From an uncultured Bacteroidales bacterium (GTDB lineage Bacteria; Bacteroidota; Bacteroidia; Bacteroidales; UBA932), in contig ONIQ01000002.1 in NCBI GenBank assembly GCA_900317925.1, positions 22,205 to 86,204 of the forward strand: a stretch of 64,000 bases of DNA. Direction: 5' to 3'. The notes below the pieces were generated by a model. It had not been told where the DNA came from. It was given only the letters and a program-made list of their open reading frames with translations, and searched no databases. Positions 17,875-25,961 of the stretch are shown here, piece by piece (within the stretch, counting starts at the first letter, position 1; each line of letters opens with the position of its first letter). The position numbers and the translations under genes were made by a program.

Positions 17875-19092
17875 ATGATGGCAATAGAAGAAATACGCGC
17901 GCAATTTCCCGCTCTCGGGAGGACGGTTTACGGAAAACCGCTTGTGTATTTGGACAATGCGGCTACCAGTATGCGGCCTCGTCTGGTGATGGAACGGCAG
18001 GAGGAATTGGCGTCTTTGCACAATGCCAATATCCACCGGGCGGTTCATGCCTTGGCGGGGGAGGCGACAGACGCTTATGAAAGCGCCCGGGACGCCGTTG
18101 CCCGTCATATGCATGCTGCCTCGCGTCGGGAAATCATCTTTACCTCCGGCACAACGGCGTCCATCAATCTGGTAGCCTTTTCCGTTGGGGAAACGTTCAT
18201 AAAACCTGGCGATGAAATCCTGGTTTCCGAGGCGGAACACCACTCCAATATCGTTCCCTGGCAGATGATGTGCCAGCGCAAAGGGGCGGTCTTGAAGGTC
18301 CTCCCGGTTGACGACGAAGGGCATCTGCGCACAGATCTGCTGCCGAACCTGCTTACGGAGAAAACCAAGCTGGTCGCTCTCTCCCAAATCTCCAATGTCC
18401 TGGGAATTCTTAATCCAGTAAAGGATGTTGTAACTATTTGTCATTCAAATGGTTCAATGGTTTTGGTCGATGGTGCGCAGGGCATGGTGCACGGGGGAGT
18501 GGACGTGCAGGATCTGGACTGCGATTTCTACGCCTTTTCCGGCCACAAAGTGTATGCGGCGACGGGTACCGGCGTCCTGTATGGAAAAGAAGCCCTGCTG
18601 GAAAAGATGGTTCCCTATATGGGCGGCGGAGAGATGATCGGGACCGTGCGTTTTACGGGCACGACCTATGCCCCGCTGCCGGCAAAATTCGAGGCGGGAA
18701 CCCAGAATTTCAATGCGCAGCCAACCTTGCAGACGGCCCTGGATTTCGCTGCCGGTTTGCAAAACGGCGCCTATTGTAAGCATGTGCGTGACTTCGTTTT
18801 GGAGGCGTTGACGGCCGATCCCCGGATCAAGCTGTACGGTGTTCCCCGTGGAACAGAGGACAAGATTGCGCTCTTTTCTTTCACGGCGGAGGGGGCACAT
18901 CACGAGGATATCGCCCTGATTCTGGATAAAATGGGGGTTGCGGTGCGCTCCGGGCAAATGTGCGCCGAGCCGCTGATGGACCGCTTTGGCGTGACGGGCA
19001 TGGTGCGGGCGTCCTTCGCGCCGTACAACACCCTGGAGGAGGCGGAAATCTTCTTGAAGGCGCTGGACAAAGCGTTGATGCTCCTGCGATAA
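17875..19092 (+). CDS. sufS: Cysteine desulfurase SufS
   Basis: SufS is a PLP-dependent enzyme that takes sulfur from cysteine to form a persulfide for Fe-S cluster assembly. The protein has about 405 aa. The family start 'AIEEIRAQFP' and the promoter position favour ATG 17875 or 17878. 'VYLDNAATS', the PLP lysine in 'FSGHKVYAATGTG', and the catalytic cysteine in 'VRSGQMCAEPLM' identify a group II desulfurase. sufE and a sufT-like gene follow, making a compact Suf module. The coding sequence carries a near-parS site at 18840-18855. Confidence 0.95.
   Translation: MMAIEEIRAQFPALGRTVYGKPLVYLDNAATSMRPRLVMERQEELASLHNANIHRAVHALAGEATDAYESARDAVARHMHAASRREIIFTSGTTASINLVAFSVGETFIKPGDEILVSEAEHHSNIVPWQMMCQRKGAVLKVLPVDDEGHLRTDLLPNLLTEKTKLVALSQISNVLGILNPVKDVVTICHSNGSMVLVDGAQGMVHGGVDVQDLDCDFYAFSGHKVYAATGTGVLYGKEALLEKMVPYMGGGEMIGTVRFTGTTYAPLPAKFEAGTQNFNAQPTLQTALDFAAGLQNGAYCKHVRDFVLEALTADPRIKLYGVPRGTEDKIALFSFTAEGAHHEDIALILDKMGVAVRSGQMCAEPLMDRFGVTGMVRASFAPYNTLEEAEIFLKALDKALMLLR
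18840..18855. other. Near-parS site inside sufS (15 of 16 bases)
   Basis: TGTTCCCCGTGGAACA differs by one base from the perfect palindrome at 16905-16920, 1.9 kb away. Both happen to encode Val-Pro-Arg-Gly-Thr in unrelated proteins. Confidence 0.4.
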
Positions 19093-19117
19093 ACAACCTG
19101 ATTAGCAATTAGATAGA

Positions 19118-19540
19118 ATGAATGCTACTGGAACATTGGAAGAAGCCAAACAGGCCGTCATCGATGATTTTTCGATGTACGACGAGTGGCTGGATAAATA
19201 TGAATATTTGATTGAACTGGGGAAGGACCTGGAAGCCTATCCCGAGGATGCGCGCACGGACGATCACCTGATCAAGGGCTGCCAGTCGCGCGTCTGGCTG
19301 GACTGGAAGGTGGAAAACGGGGCGCTGCAGTTCCGTGCCGACAGCGACGCCATTATCACCAAAGGCATCATCTCCTTGCTGATCCGGGTCTATTCCGGCC
19401 GCACTCCGGCAGAAATCGCCGCGGACGATTTCGGGTTTATCGAGGCCCTGGGATTGAAAGAAAATCTGTCTCCTACACGCGCCAACGGCCTGGTTTCCAT
19501 GATCGAGACCATCCGCCGCGCCGCACAGGAAAACCTATAG
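19118..19540 (+). CDS. sufE: Sulfur acceptor protein SufE
   Basis: SufE accepts the persulfide from SufS and stimulates its activity. The 140-aa protein contains the conserved loop 'IKGCQSRVWL', whose Cys is the sulfur acceptor, and 'SLLIRVYSGRTPAEI'. It lies 25 nt after sufS and 3 nt before the sufT-like gene, in one probable operon. Confidence 0.95.
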   Translation: MNATGTLEEAKQAVIDDFSMYDEWLDKYEYLIELGKDLEAYPEDARTDDHLIKGCQSRVWLDWKVENGALQFRADSDAIITKGIISLLIRVYSGRTPAEIAADDFGFIEALGLKENLSPTRANGLVSMIETIRRAAQENL

Positions 19541-19543
19541 AAA

Positions 19544-19924
19544 ATGAGCGAAAACAAAGAAATACTGAATGCCGAAGACGTGAAAGAGCTGGCTCCCCTG
19601 TATGAGAAGGTGGTCCTGGCCCTGAAGCAGGTGTATGATCCGGAGATTCCGGTGAACATTTATGATCTCGGCTTGATTTACGAACTGAATATCAACAAGC
19701 AGCACGAAGCCTTCGTGCGGATGACCTTTACCGCGCCCAACTGTCCGATGGCGGACGAGGTAATGGCCGAGGTCCAGCGGAGCGTGGCCGACGTGCCCGG
19801 CATCACCAAGTGTGAAATCGAGCTTACCTTTGAGCCCGCATGGGATCAGAGCATGCTTTCGGACGAGGCGAAAGTTGAGTTGGGCATGGATGTAGATTTG
19901 GACACGGAAGATGGCCTTCGTTAG
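19544..19924 (+). CDS. SufT-like metal-sulfur cluster assembly factor (MIP18/DUF59)
   Basis: The 126-aa protein has the MIP18/DUF59 fold involved in Fe-S cluster maturation. Visible family motifs are 'VYDPEIPVNIYDLGLIYEL' and 'MTFTAPNCPMADE', whose single Cys is the conserved one. Its position directly after sufS-sufE supports a Suf role. Its 3' end overlaps folK by 14 nt. Confidence 0.9.
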   Translation: MSENKEILNAEDVKELAPLYEKVVLALKQVYDPEIPVNIYDLGLIYELNINKQHEAFVRMTFTAPNCPMADEVMAEVQRSVADVPGITKCEIELTFEPAWDQSMLSDEAKVELGMDVDLDTEDGLR

Positions 19925-20393
19925 CCTTTATTTTTCCCTGGGCAGCAACCTGGGAGACCGACGGGAAAACATTCTGGAAGCCCTCTGCCGCCTGGATGAA
20001 GCCCTTGGATCGCACTGGAAAGCCCTTTCTCGCCTCATCGAAACCAAACCGATGGGCTTTGTGGGCGGGAAATTCCTGAACGGCGCGGTGCTGTACCGGA
20101 TTCCGGAGGGACCCGATCCCGAACAGCAGGCGAGGGACGTGCTGGCGACCGTCAAACGCATCGAACGGGAAATGGGACGGCTCGATCCGCCCGAATACGA
20201 CGGTGCCGGGAACCGCATCTACCATTCGCGCATCATCGACATCGACATCCTGTTCCTGGGTGCGCTGCGGATGGATACCCCCGAGCTTACCATCCCGCAC
20301 AAGGACATCCAAAACCGTCCGTTCGTGATGATTCCCCTGCTGGAAATCGCCAAACCCACGCTGAAAGCGACATTTCCGGAAATATTTGATTAA
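19911..20393 (+). CDS. folK: HPPK, 6-hydroxymethyl-dihydropterin pyrophosphokinase
   Basis: FolK transfers pyrophosphate from ATP to 6-hydroxymethyl-7,8-dihydropterin in folate synthesis. The 160-aa protein shows 'SLGSNLGDRRENI' at the start, 'ETKPMGF', and the catalytic/metal region 'HSRIIDIDILFLG' followed by 'TIPHKDIQNRPFVMIPLLEI'. It overlaps the sufT-like gene by 14 nt, so it is translated from the same transcript. The glyS -7 box overlaps its stop codon. Confidence 0.95.
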   Translation: MAFVSLYFSLGSNLGDRRENILEALCRLDEALGSHWKALSRLIETKPMGFVGGKFLNGAVLYRIPEGPDPEQQARDVLATVKRIEREMGRLDPPEYDGAGNRIYHSRIIDIDILFLGALRMDTPELTIPHKDIQNRPFVMIPLLEIAKPTLKATFPEIFD

Positions 20394-20398
20394 ATTTG
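20391..20398 (+). promoter_or_regulatory. glyS promoter, -7 element TAAATTTG
   Basis: The sequence matches TAnnTTTG, overlaps the folK stop codon and lies 29 nt before the glyS ATG. No clear -33 element is visible. Confidence 0.5.
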
Positions 20399-20427
20399 CA
20401 CGTTTTTGAAGATAAACAACAAAAGAT

Positions 20428-21966
20428 ATGACGCAAGACGAACTTTTCAAGGTACTGGTTGCGCATTGCAAGGAGTACGGTTTCATTTTCCCGTCCAGTG
20501 AGATTTACGACGGACTGGCCGCCGTATATGACTACGGACAGATGGGCGTTCAGCTCAAAAACAACATCAAAAATTACTGGTGGGAGGCGATGACACGCCT
20601 GAACGAGAACATCGTCGGGATCGATTCCGCCATCTTCATGCACCCCCGCATTTGGGAGGCTTCTGGCCACGTGGGCGCGTTCAATGACCCGCTGATTGAC
20701 AACAAAGATTCCAAGAAACGGTATCGTGCCGATGTCCTGATCGAGGACTACCTGGGCAAAATCGAAGAGAAGATTGAAAAAGAGGTGGCAAAGGGACGCA
20801 AGAAATTCGGCGAGGCCTTCGACGAGGCCCAGTTCCGCGCGACCAACCCCAATGTCCTGCGCGAACAGGCCAAGTGGGACGAGGTGCACAACCGCTATGT
20901 GGCCGCTGAAAAGGCCAACGACTTTGCCGAATATCGCCAGATCATCATCGATTGCAACATCGTCTGCCCGATATCGGGAACCTGCAACTGGACCGAGGTC
21001 CGTCAGTTCAACCTGATGTTCTCCACCTCCGTGGGTTCCACGGCCGATGGTGCCAACCTGATTTATCTGCGTCCGGAGACCGCCCAGGGTATTTTCGTGA
21101 ACTACCTGAACGTACAGAAAACAGGCCGTATGAAGATTCCGTTCGGTATCGCCCAGATTGGCAAAGCCTTCCGCAACGAGATCGTGGCCCGTCAGTTCAT
21201 TTTCCGCATGCGCGAATTCGAACAGATGGAAATGCAGTTCTTCATCAAACCGGGAACGGAACTGGAATGGTTCAAAAAATGGAAGGAAACCCGCATGAAG
21301 TGGCATGTGAACCTGGGAATGGGTGCCGAGAACTACCGTTTCCACGATCACGAGAAACTGGCCCACTACGCCAACGCCGCGACCGATATTGAGTTCAACT
21401 TCCCCTTCGGCTTCAAGGAACTGGAGGGTATCCACAGCCGCACCAACTTCGACCTGGGCAACCACCAGAAGTTCTCCGGCAAGAAGATTGAGTACTTCGA
21501 TCCTGAGGAGAATACCTCTTATACCCCCTATGTCATTGAGACGTCCATCGGTGTAGACCGGATGGTGCTGGCCGTGCTGAGCCATGCCTACACGGTGGAG
21601 GAACTGGAAGGCGGCGACTCCCGCGTGGTGATGAAGATTCCTGCCCCGCTGGCTCCGATCAAGGTGGCCGTGATGCCGCTGGTCAAGAAGGACGGTCTGC
21701 CGGAAGTGGCGCAGAAAGTGGTGGACGAATTGAAGTACGACTTCTCCTATCAGTACGACGAAAAAGACTCCATCGGAAAGCGCTACCGTCGCCAGGATGC
21801 CATTGGCACACCCTTCTGCGTGACCATTGACCACGACACCCTGACCGACGGGATGGTGACCGTCCGTGAACGGGATACCATGCAGCAAGAGCGCGTCAAG
21901 ATTGAAGACTTGCGCGCCCTTATCGAAAAGAAAGTCAGCCTGACAACCCTTTTAAGAAACCTGTAA
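20428..21966 (+). CDS. glyS: Glycine-tRNA ligase (single-chain, class II)
   Basis: GlyRS charges tRNA-Gly. The 512-aa protein is the eukaryote-like alpha2 type used by Bacteroidota, not the GlyQ/GlyS heterotetramer. 'GFIFPSSEIYDGLAAVYDYG' at the N-terminus is typical. Class II motif 2 ('FRNEIVARQFIFRMREFEQMEMQ') and motif 3 ('ETSIGVDRMVLAVL') are clear. The C-terminal anticodon-binding domain starts near residue 410 ('PIKVAVMPLVKK'). Confidence 0.97.
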   Translation: MTQDELFKVLVAHCKEYGFIFPSSEIYDGLAAVYDYGQMGVQLKNNIKNYWWEAMTRLNENIVGIDSAIFMHPRIWEASGHVGAFNDPLIDNKDSKKRYRADVLIEDYLGKIEEKIEKEVAKGRKKFGEAFDEAQFRATNPNVLREQAKWDEVHNRYVAAEKANDFAEYRQIIIDCNIVCPISGTCNWTEVRQFNLMFSTSVGSTADGANLIYLRPETAQGIFVNYLNVQKTGRMKIPFGIAQIGKAFRNEIVARQFIFRMREFEQMEMQFFIKPGTELEWFKKWKETRMKWHVNLGMGAENYRFHDHEKLAHYANAATDIEFNFPFGFKELEGIHSRTNFDLGNHQKFSGKKIEYFDPEENTSYTPYVIETSIGVDRMVLAVLSHAYTVEELEGGDSRVVMKIPAPLAPIKVAVMPLVKKDGLPEVAQKVVDELKYDFSYQYDEKDSIGKRYRRQDAIGTPFCVTIDHDTLTDGMVTVRERDTMQQERVKIEDLRALIEKKVSLTTLLRNL

Positions 21967-21986
21967 TTAACTTAACGACAGTTTTC

Positions 21987-22670
21987 TTATCTAAGCTGAA
22001 AGATGACCGGGAAGGTGTACGTAACGTTCACAGCCCGGTCTCTTTGTTTACCGGGCGTCCATTTGGGAGAGCTGCTCACCACGCGGACGGCCTCGCGGTC
22101 CAGGGCCGGGTCGGCGCCCCGCAGAACTTTCACTTTTCCCACGGATCCATCTTTCATTACCGTAAATTGAAGGGTGACTTTTCCTTGCACGCCGTTCTCT
22201 TTCGGAACCTCGGGATAGACCAGATGGGCATTGACCCAACGGGTAAACTCGTTGGCATCTCCGCCGTTGAAAGAAGGCTTCTCTTCCACCAGGACAAAGA
22301 TGATGTCTTCTTCTATCGGGTCTTCTTCTTTTGTGTCTTCCACATAATCCATAATGTTCACGGGAGTCGCATCTTCTTCGAACGTGCTCACGAATTCATC
22401 CACCTGGATGTCATCGTCCACAATCTGGATATCGTCGGAGATGACCGGCATGGCGGGAGCCTGCGGCGGAGCGGGCGGCGTGTCCAGGATGACGGGGACA
22501 TCGTCCTCCTCGATGGCGGTGGCCATTTCGGCCAGCAGGGTTGCTTTTTTATCGGGCGTTGCATAGGAAAACAGGGCCAGCACGACGGTCAGAGCCACCG
22601 CAAGGCCCATTTCTGCAAACAGGAAGCGTTTATTCTCGGCAGACGCTCTTTCACTTTTCTTCGTTTCCAT
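21987..22670 (-). CDS. TonB-family energy transducer (second copy)
   Basis: The 227-aa protein starts at ATG 22670 ('METKKSERASAENKRFLFAEMG'); an upstream in-frame extension to 22739 is not supported by the paralogue. It has an N-terminal membrane helix ('GLAVALTVVLALFSY'), a Pro-rich linker ('DTPPAPPQAPAMP') and a TonB C-terminal domain ending 'VNVTYTFPVIFQLR', nearly identical there to the protein at 14136-14828. The spacing suggests an old duplication. Confidence 0.87.
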   Translation of the reverse strand: METKKSERASAENKRFLFAEMGLAVALTVVLALFSYATPDKKATLLAEMATAIEEDDVPVILDTPPAPPQAPAMPVISDDIQIVDDDIQVDEFVSTFEEDATPVNIMDYVEDTKEEDPIEEDIIFVLVEEKPSFNGGDANEFTRWVNAHLVYPEVPKENGVQGKVTLQFTVMKDGSVGKVKVLRGADPALDREAVRVVSSSPKWTPGKQRDRAVNVTYTFPVIFQLR

Positions 22671-22784
22671 ACTCTTTTCTTTTTTAAGGGTTGATCCGGG
22701 CAACACCCCCTGCCGGCGGCAGTTTGGTTGCTGATGCAAAGGTACGGCCTTCCGGGGCCGTTTTCCAAATTTTCGCGCCGATAT

Positions 22785-22882
22785 AATCTATCGCGGCACC
22801 CGCGTAACTTGCTGATAATCAAAGCGTTGAGGCGGCGCACTGGGCGAAAATCTATCGCGTTTTCTAACCACTTGATAATCAA
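22785..22882. repeat. Two composite direct repeats upstream of the TPR-HTH gene
   Basis: AATCTATCGCG (22785-22795 and 22849-22859), TAAC (22805 and 22865) and TGATAATCAA (22813-22822 and 22873-22882) recur in the same order about 60-64 bp apart. The second copy contains the near-palindrome TTGAT-A-ATCAA. They lie between divergent tonB and the TPR regulator and could be operators. Confidence 0.45.
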
Positions 22883-22918
22883 TTAATTACAAGCGCTCAC
22901 TTTTCTGAATACTTTTTG

Positions 22919-22926
22919 TATCTTTG
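22919..22926 (+). promoter_or_regulatory. TPR-HTH gene promoter, -7 element TATCTTTG
   Basis: The sequence matches TAnnTTTG, 48 nt upstream of the ATG at 22975 and downstream of the direct repeats. Confidence 0.55.
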
Positions 22927-22974
22927 TAGAGGAAGATCGGGAAACAGACCCTTTCCCACAAAAGAAACAGAGCA

Positions 22975-24393
22975 ATGAGACTGATTTTGGTAATTCTTTT
23001 GACGGCGGCCCTGCAGGGAGACGCCCGGCAATGGTATGAAACCGGTTGCCAACAACTGGAAGAAGGCTCCTTCCACAAGGCGGCCGTATCGTTGGAAAAA
23101 GCTTTGGTACAAGCAGGAAAAGACGAGGCGCTCAAAGGACAGATTTTCAGGAAGTTAGCCTACACGTTCAATGCTTCCGGCGACCAGGAACGGGCGGCCC
23201 AGAACCTCTACGAAGCCTATGGAGCCTTTTCCAAAGCCGGACGGCTCGAGGATGCCCGGCACGTCCTGCTGGAATACGGCCAGGCCTTCTATAACCTCCA
23301 GGACTACCAAAAGGCGGAACAGGTGTTCAAACAGACCCTGTCCCTGGCCCATGCGGCCGGAGACACCCTGATGGAAGTCCATACCCTTCGCAGCTATGCA
23401 GCCATGCTCCTGGAAAAAGAACCTCCCCGCAAGACCGACGTCCAGGCGGCCATTGAAATGTACTCCCGTGTGGCCGACGACCTGCATTATCCCCTTCCCT
23501 GCACGGATATGGGCGCCCTGTCCTATGCTTATTCGTTCCTGGGGCAGCCCGGCGATGCCCGTTACTGGCTGCACAAGGCAGTAGAAACCTGCGAGACCAA
23601 GGCCGACCGTCAGGCCCTGCGTTTCCGGGAATACCAGGTCTATGCCCGTTCCGGACAGACAGACAAGGCTTTGCATGCCCTGGAGCAGGTGATGCGGGCA
23701 GAAAACCGGAGAAACGATGCCGCCCTGCAGAGCGCGGTCTCCCGCGCACGCGAAGATTATTTAAAGGACCAGACGGCCCTGGCCCGGGAGCAACTCCGCT
23801 CCGCCAGGCTCAGCCGCCTTGCCCTGGCGCTCCTCTTCCTGGCCATCCTGGGCTCCGTTGTCCTGTATTTCATGGCCCGCAAATTGGCCACCGAGAAGGC
23901 CCTGGCAGAAGAAAAGGCCCTGGCCGAGCGCTATCTTGGCGCGGCAGAAGACTTGCAAAACCGGCTCGGGGCCGTCTCGAAGCAACTTTTGAGCGCGGGC
24001 TCGGAGAAGAACGACCTGCTGGAACGCCTCTGCGAACAATACTATATTTATGAGGGGTCCTCGGACGAAAAACTGCAGAAGAACATCCTGAAGGAAGTGC
24101 GCAGCACCATCGATGCCCTGCGCAGCGACCCCAAAACCCTTTCCGCGCTGGAAAAATCCCTGAACGAGCGCAGCGGCGGAGCCGTGGAACAATTGCGTGC
24201 GCAGTTCCCCAAATTCAAGGAAGACGATTTCCGCCTCTACATCCTGGCCGCATCCGGCTTGAGCAGCACCACCATCGCGACCCTCATGGACAAGGATAAA
24301 AGCGTGGTTTACAATCGTTTGAGCCGGCTGCGCAACAGAATAGCGGACGCTGCCGTTCCCGACAAAGCCCGCTTTCTGGAAATTCTGGGATAG
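22975..24393 (+). CDS. TPR-transmembrane-HTH regulator
   Basis: The 472-aa protein belongs to a Bacteroidales type of membrane regulator. It has an N-terminal signal ('LILVILLTAALQGDA'), tetratricopeptide repeats in the periplasmic part (about residues 20-250, e.g. 'NLQDYQKAEQVFKQTLSLA'), one membrane helix (about 282-300, 'LALALLFLAILGSVVLYFM'), a coiled coil, and a C-terminal helix-turn-helix ('LSSTTIATLMDKDKSVVYNRLSRLRNRI'). It likely links an envelope signal to transcription; the targets are unknown. pheS converges on it with a 3-nt gap. Confidence 0.8.
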   Translation: MRLILVILLTAALQGDARQWYETGCQQLEEGSFHKAAVSLEKALVQAGKDEALKGQIFRKLAYTFNASGDQERAAQNLYEAYGAFSKAGRLEDARHVLLEYGQAFYNLQDYQKAEQVFKQTLSLAHAAGDTLMEVHTLRSYAAMLLEKEPPRKTDVQAAIEMYSRVADDLHYPLPCTDMGALSYAYSFLGQPGDARYWLHKAVETCETKADRQALRFREYQVYARSGQTDKALHALEQVMRAENRRNDAALQSAVSRAREDYLKDQTALAREQLRSARLSRLALALLFLAILGSVVLYFMARKLATEKALAEEKALAERYLGAAEDLQNRLGAVSKQLLSAGSEKNDLLERLCEQYYIYEGSSDEKLQKNILKEVRSTIDALRSDPKTLSALEKSLNERSGGAVEQLRAQFPKFKEDDFRLYILAASGLSSTTIATLMDKDKSVVYNRLSRLRNRIADAAVPDKARFLEILG

Positions 24394-24396
24394 GAT

Positions 24397-25437
24397 CTAT
24401 ACCTCGATCGCGGAATCGAATTCGCGAAGGAAGCGGAGATCGTTTTCGAAGTAATGGCGCAGGTCGTTTACCTGCCACTTGAGCATGGCGATGCGTTCGA
24501 TACCCATACCGAAGGCAAAGCCGCTGTATTTCTTGGAATCGATGCCGGAGGCCTCCAGCACGTTCGGGTCAACCATGCCGCAGCCCATGATCTCCAGCCA
24601 GCCGGTGCCCTTGCAAATGTTGCAGCCCTTGCCGTGGCAGATGTTGCAGCTCACGTCAATTTCCGAAGACGGTTCCGTGAACGGGAAATAGGACGGCCGC
24701 ATGCGGATCTGCGTATCGGGACCGAACATTTCGCGGGCGAACAGGAGGATGGCCTGCTTCAGGTCCGCAAAGGTCACATTTTCATCGATATACAGGCCTT
24801 CCACCTGGTGGAAGATGCAGTGAGCGCGGGCGGAAATGGCCTCGTTGCGGAACACGCGTCCCGGGCAGATAACCCGGATGGGAAGGTCCATTTTCTCCAT
24901 GGCGCGGACCTGTACGGACGAGGTATGCGTACGCAGCAGCAGCGGATTGATGTGTCCGGCCGATACGAAGAACGTGTCCTGCATGTCGCGGGCAGGGTGG
25001 TTCGGCGGGAAGTTCAACGCTTCGAACACGTGGTAATCGTCCTCAATTTCAGGGCCTTCCGCCACGTCGTAACCGAATTTGCGGAAAATGTCCACAATCT
25101 CCTGCCGGACGATGGAAACCGGGTGACGGGACCCCAGCGGCTGCGGCTCGCCCGGCATGGTCAGGTCTTCGAGGGAGCCGTTGTCGGCGGCAACCGTCTC
25201 CGTAGCGGCTTTCAGCTGCTCGATTTTGGCGGTGGCGGCCTGCTTCAGCTCGTTCAGGACGCGCCCGAACTCCCGTTTCATATCCTTGTCCACGTTCCGG
25301 AACTCCTCGAACAGGGCCGTAATCTCTCCCTTCCGGCCCAAGAAACGCACGCGTGCTTCTTCCACCTGCTTCTGGGTCTGGCACTTGAGATCGTTCAGTT
25401 GATTGAACAACGCATCAATCTTCTCTTTCGTTACCAT
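24397..25437 (-). CDS. pheS: Phenylalanine-tRNA ligase alpha subunit
   Basis: This is the catalytic subunit of PheRS, which charges tRNA-Phe with PheT (not in the window). The 346-aa protein has the N-terminal coiled coil, class II motif 2 ('FRNEAISARAHCIFHQVEGLYID') and motif 3 ('GFAFGMGIERIAMLKW'). The 'CNICHGKGCNICKGTGWLEI' insertion seen in many homologues is present. It lies 17 nt after the small periplasmic protein gene. Confidence 0.97.
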   Translation of the reverse strand: MVTKEKIDALFNQLNDLKCQTQKQVEEARVRFLGRKGEITALFEEFRNVDKDMKREFGRVLNELKQAATAKIEQLKAATETVAADNGSLEDLTMPGEPQPLGSRHPVSIVRQEIVDIFRKFGYDVAEGPEIEDDYHVFEALNFPPNHPARDMQDTFFVSAGHINPLLLRTHTSSVQVRAMEKMDLPIRVICPGRVFRNEAISARAHCIFHQVEGLYIDENVTFADLKQAILLFAREMFGPDTQIRMRPSYFPFTEPSSEIDVSCNICHGKGCNICKGTGWLEIMGCGMVDPNVLEASGIDSKKYSGFAFGMGIERIAMLKWQVNDLRHYFENDLRFLREFDSAIEV

Positions 25438-25454
25438 ATCTATTTGACTTTTAA

Positions 25455-25883
25455 TTATTTCTGTTTAATGGCAGCCTGTCTCGCCGCCCGTTTTTCGCGG
25501 GCTTTCTGTTCCCGTCCCGCACCGCTTTTCAGGTATTTGGCCCACTGGCTGTCGTCCAGCACGCGATGGAAGGAATCATAGATCCGCTGCATCCATTTGT
25601 CGCGGGCACCCTCGTACAGGGCGTTGTTTTCGACCTTTCGGGCTTGCAGGGCCTCAAATTCCTCCTGCATGGCCCGGTAGTCGTGCGTAAGGATGGAATC
25701 TACATAAAACACCTGCCAGGATTCCAGCTTGAGGGTACTCTCATAGCGTTCCACTTCCTTCTCGATAAATTCGTAGAACTTCTTCTCCTTCTCTTCCGGG
25801 GTCAGCTGCTCCTGTGCAGACAGGGCGGGCGTCATCCCGAAACAGAGGGCCAGAACCAGCAATATTTTCAGATACCGTTCCAT
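25455..25883 (-). CDS. Small secreted/periplasmic protein of unknown function
   Basis: The 142-aa protein starts at ATG 25883 ('MERYLKILLVLALCF'); an ATG at 25901 would extend the signal peptide. The signal peptide ends near 'TPALSAQ'. The mature part is highly charged and helical ('EKEKKFYEFIEKEVERYE', ending in Lys/Arg-rich 'REQKAREKRAARQ'). It is not recognised beyond a likely conserved Bacteroidales family. It is co-directional with pheS downstream. Confidence 0.6.
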   Translation of the reverse strand: MERYLKILLVLALCFGMTPALSAQEQLTPEEKEKKFYEFIEKEVERYESTLKLESWQVFYVDSILTHDYRAMQEEFEALQARKVENNALYEGARDKWMQRIYDSFHRVLDDSQWAKYLKSGAGREQKAREKRAARQAAIKQK

Positions 25884-25900
25884 ACGAACAAAAAAATTCA

Positions 25901-25908
25901 TAGATTTG
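25901..25908 (+). promoter_or_regulatory. C69 peptidase promoter, -7 element TAGATTTG
   Basis: The sequence matches TAnnTTTG, upstream of the ATG at 25962 and between divergent genes. Confidence 0.45.
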
Positions 25909-25961
25909 TATTCTGATAGTATATGAGCGACAAAAATAGTGAATTCTTAGAAAAGAAAAAA

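Noticed and set aside
20663-20678. GGCCACGTGGGC in glyS as another parS site
   Set aside because: It keeps only the CACGTG core; the outer bases do not match TGTTNC/GNAACA. Other CACGTG words in the window fail likewise.
25438-25454. Leader-peptide attenuator upstream of pheS
   Set aside because: Only 17 nt separate pheS from the upstream co-directional gene, with no hairpin or Phe-rich frame.
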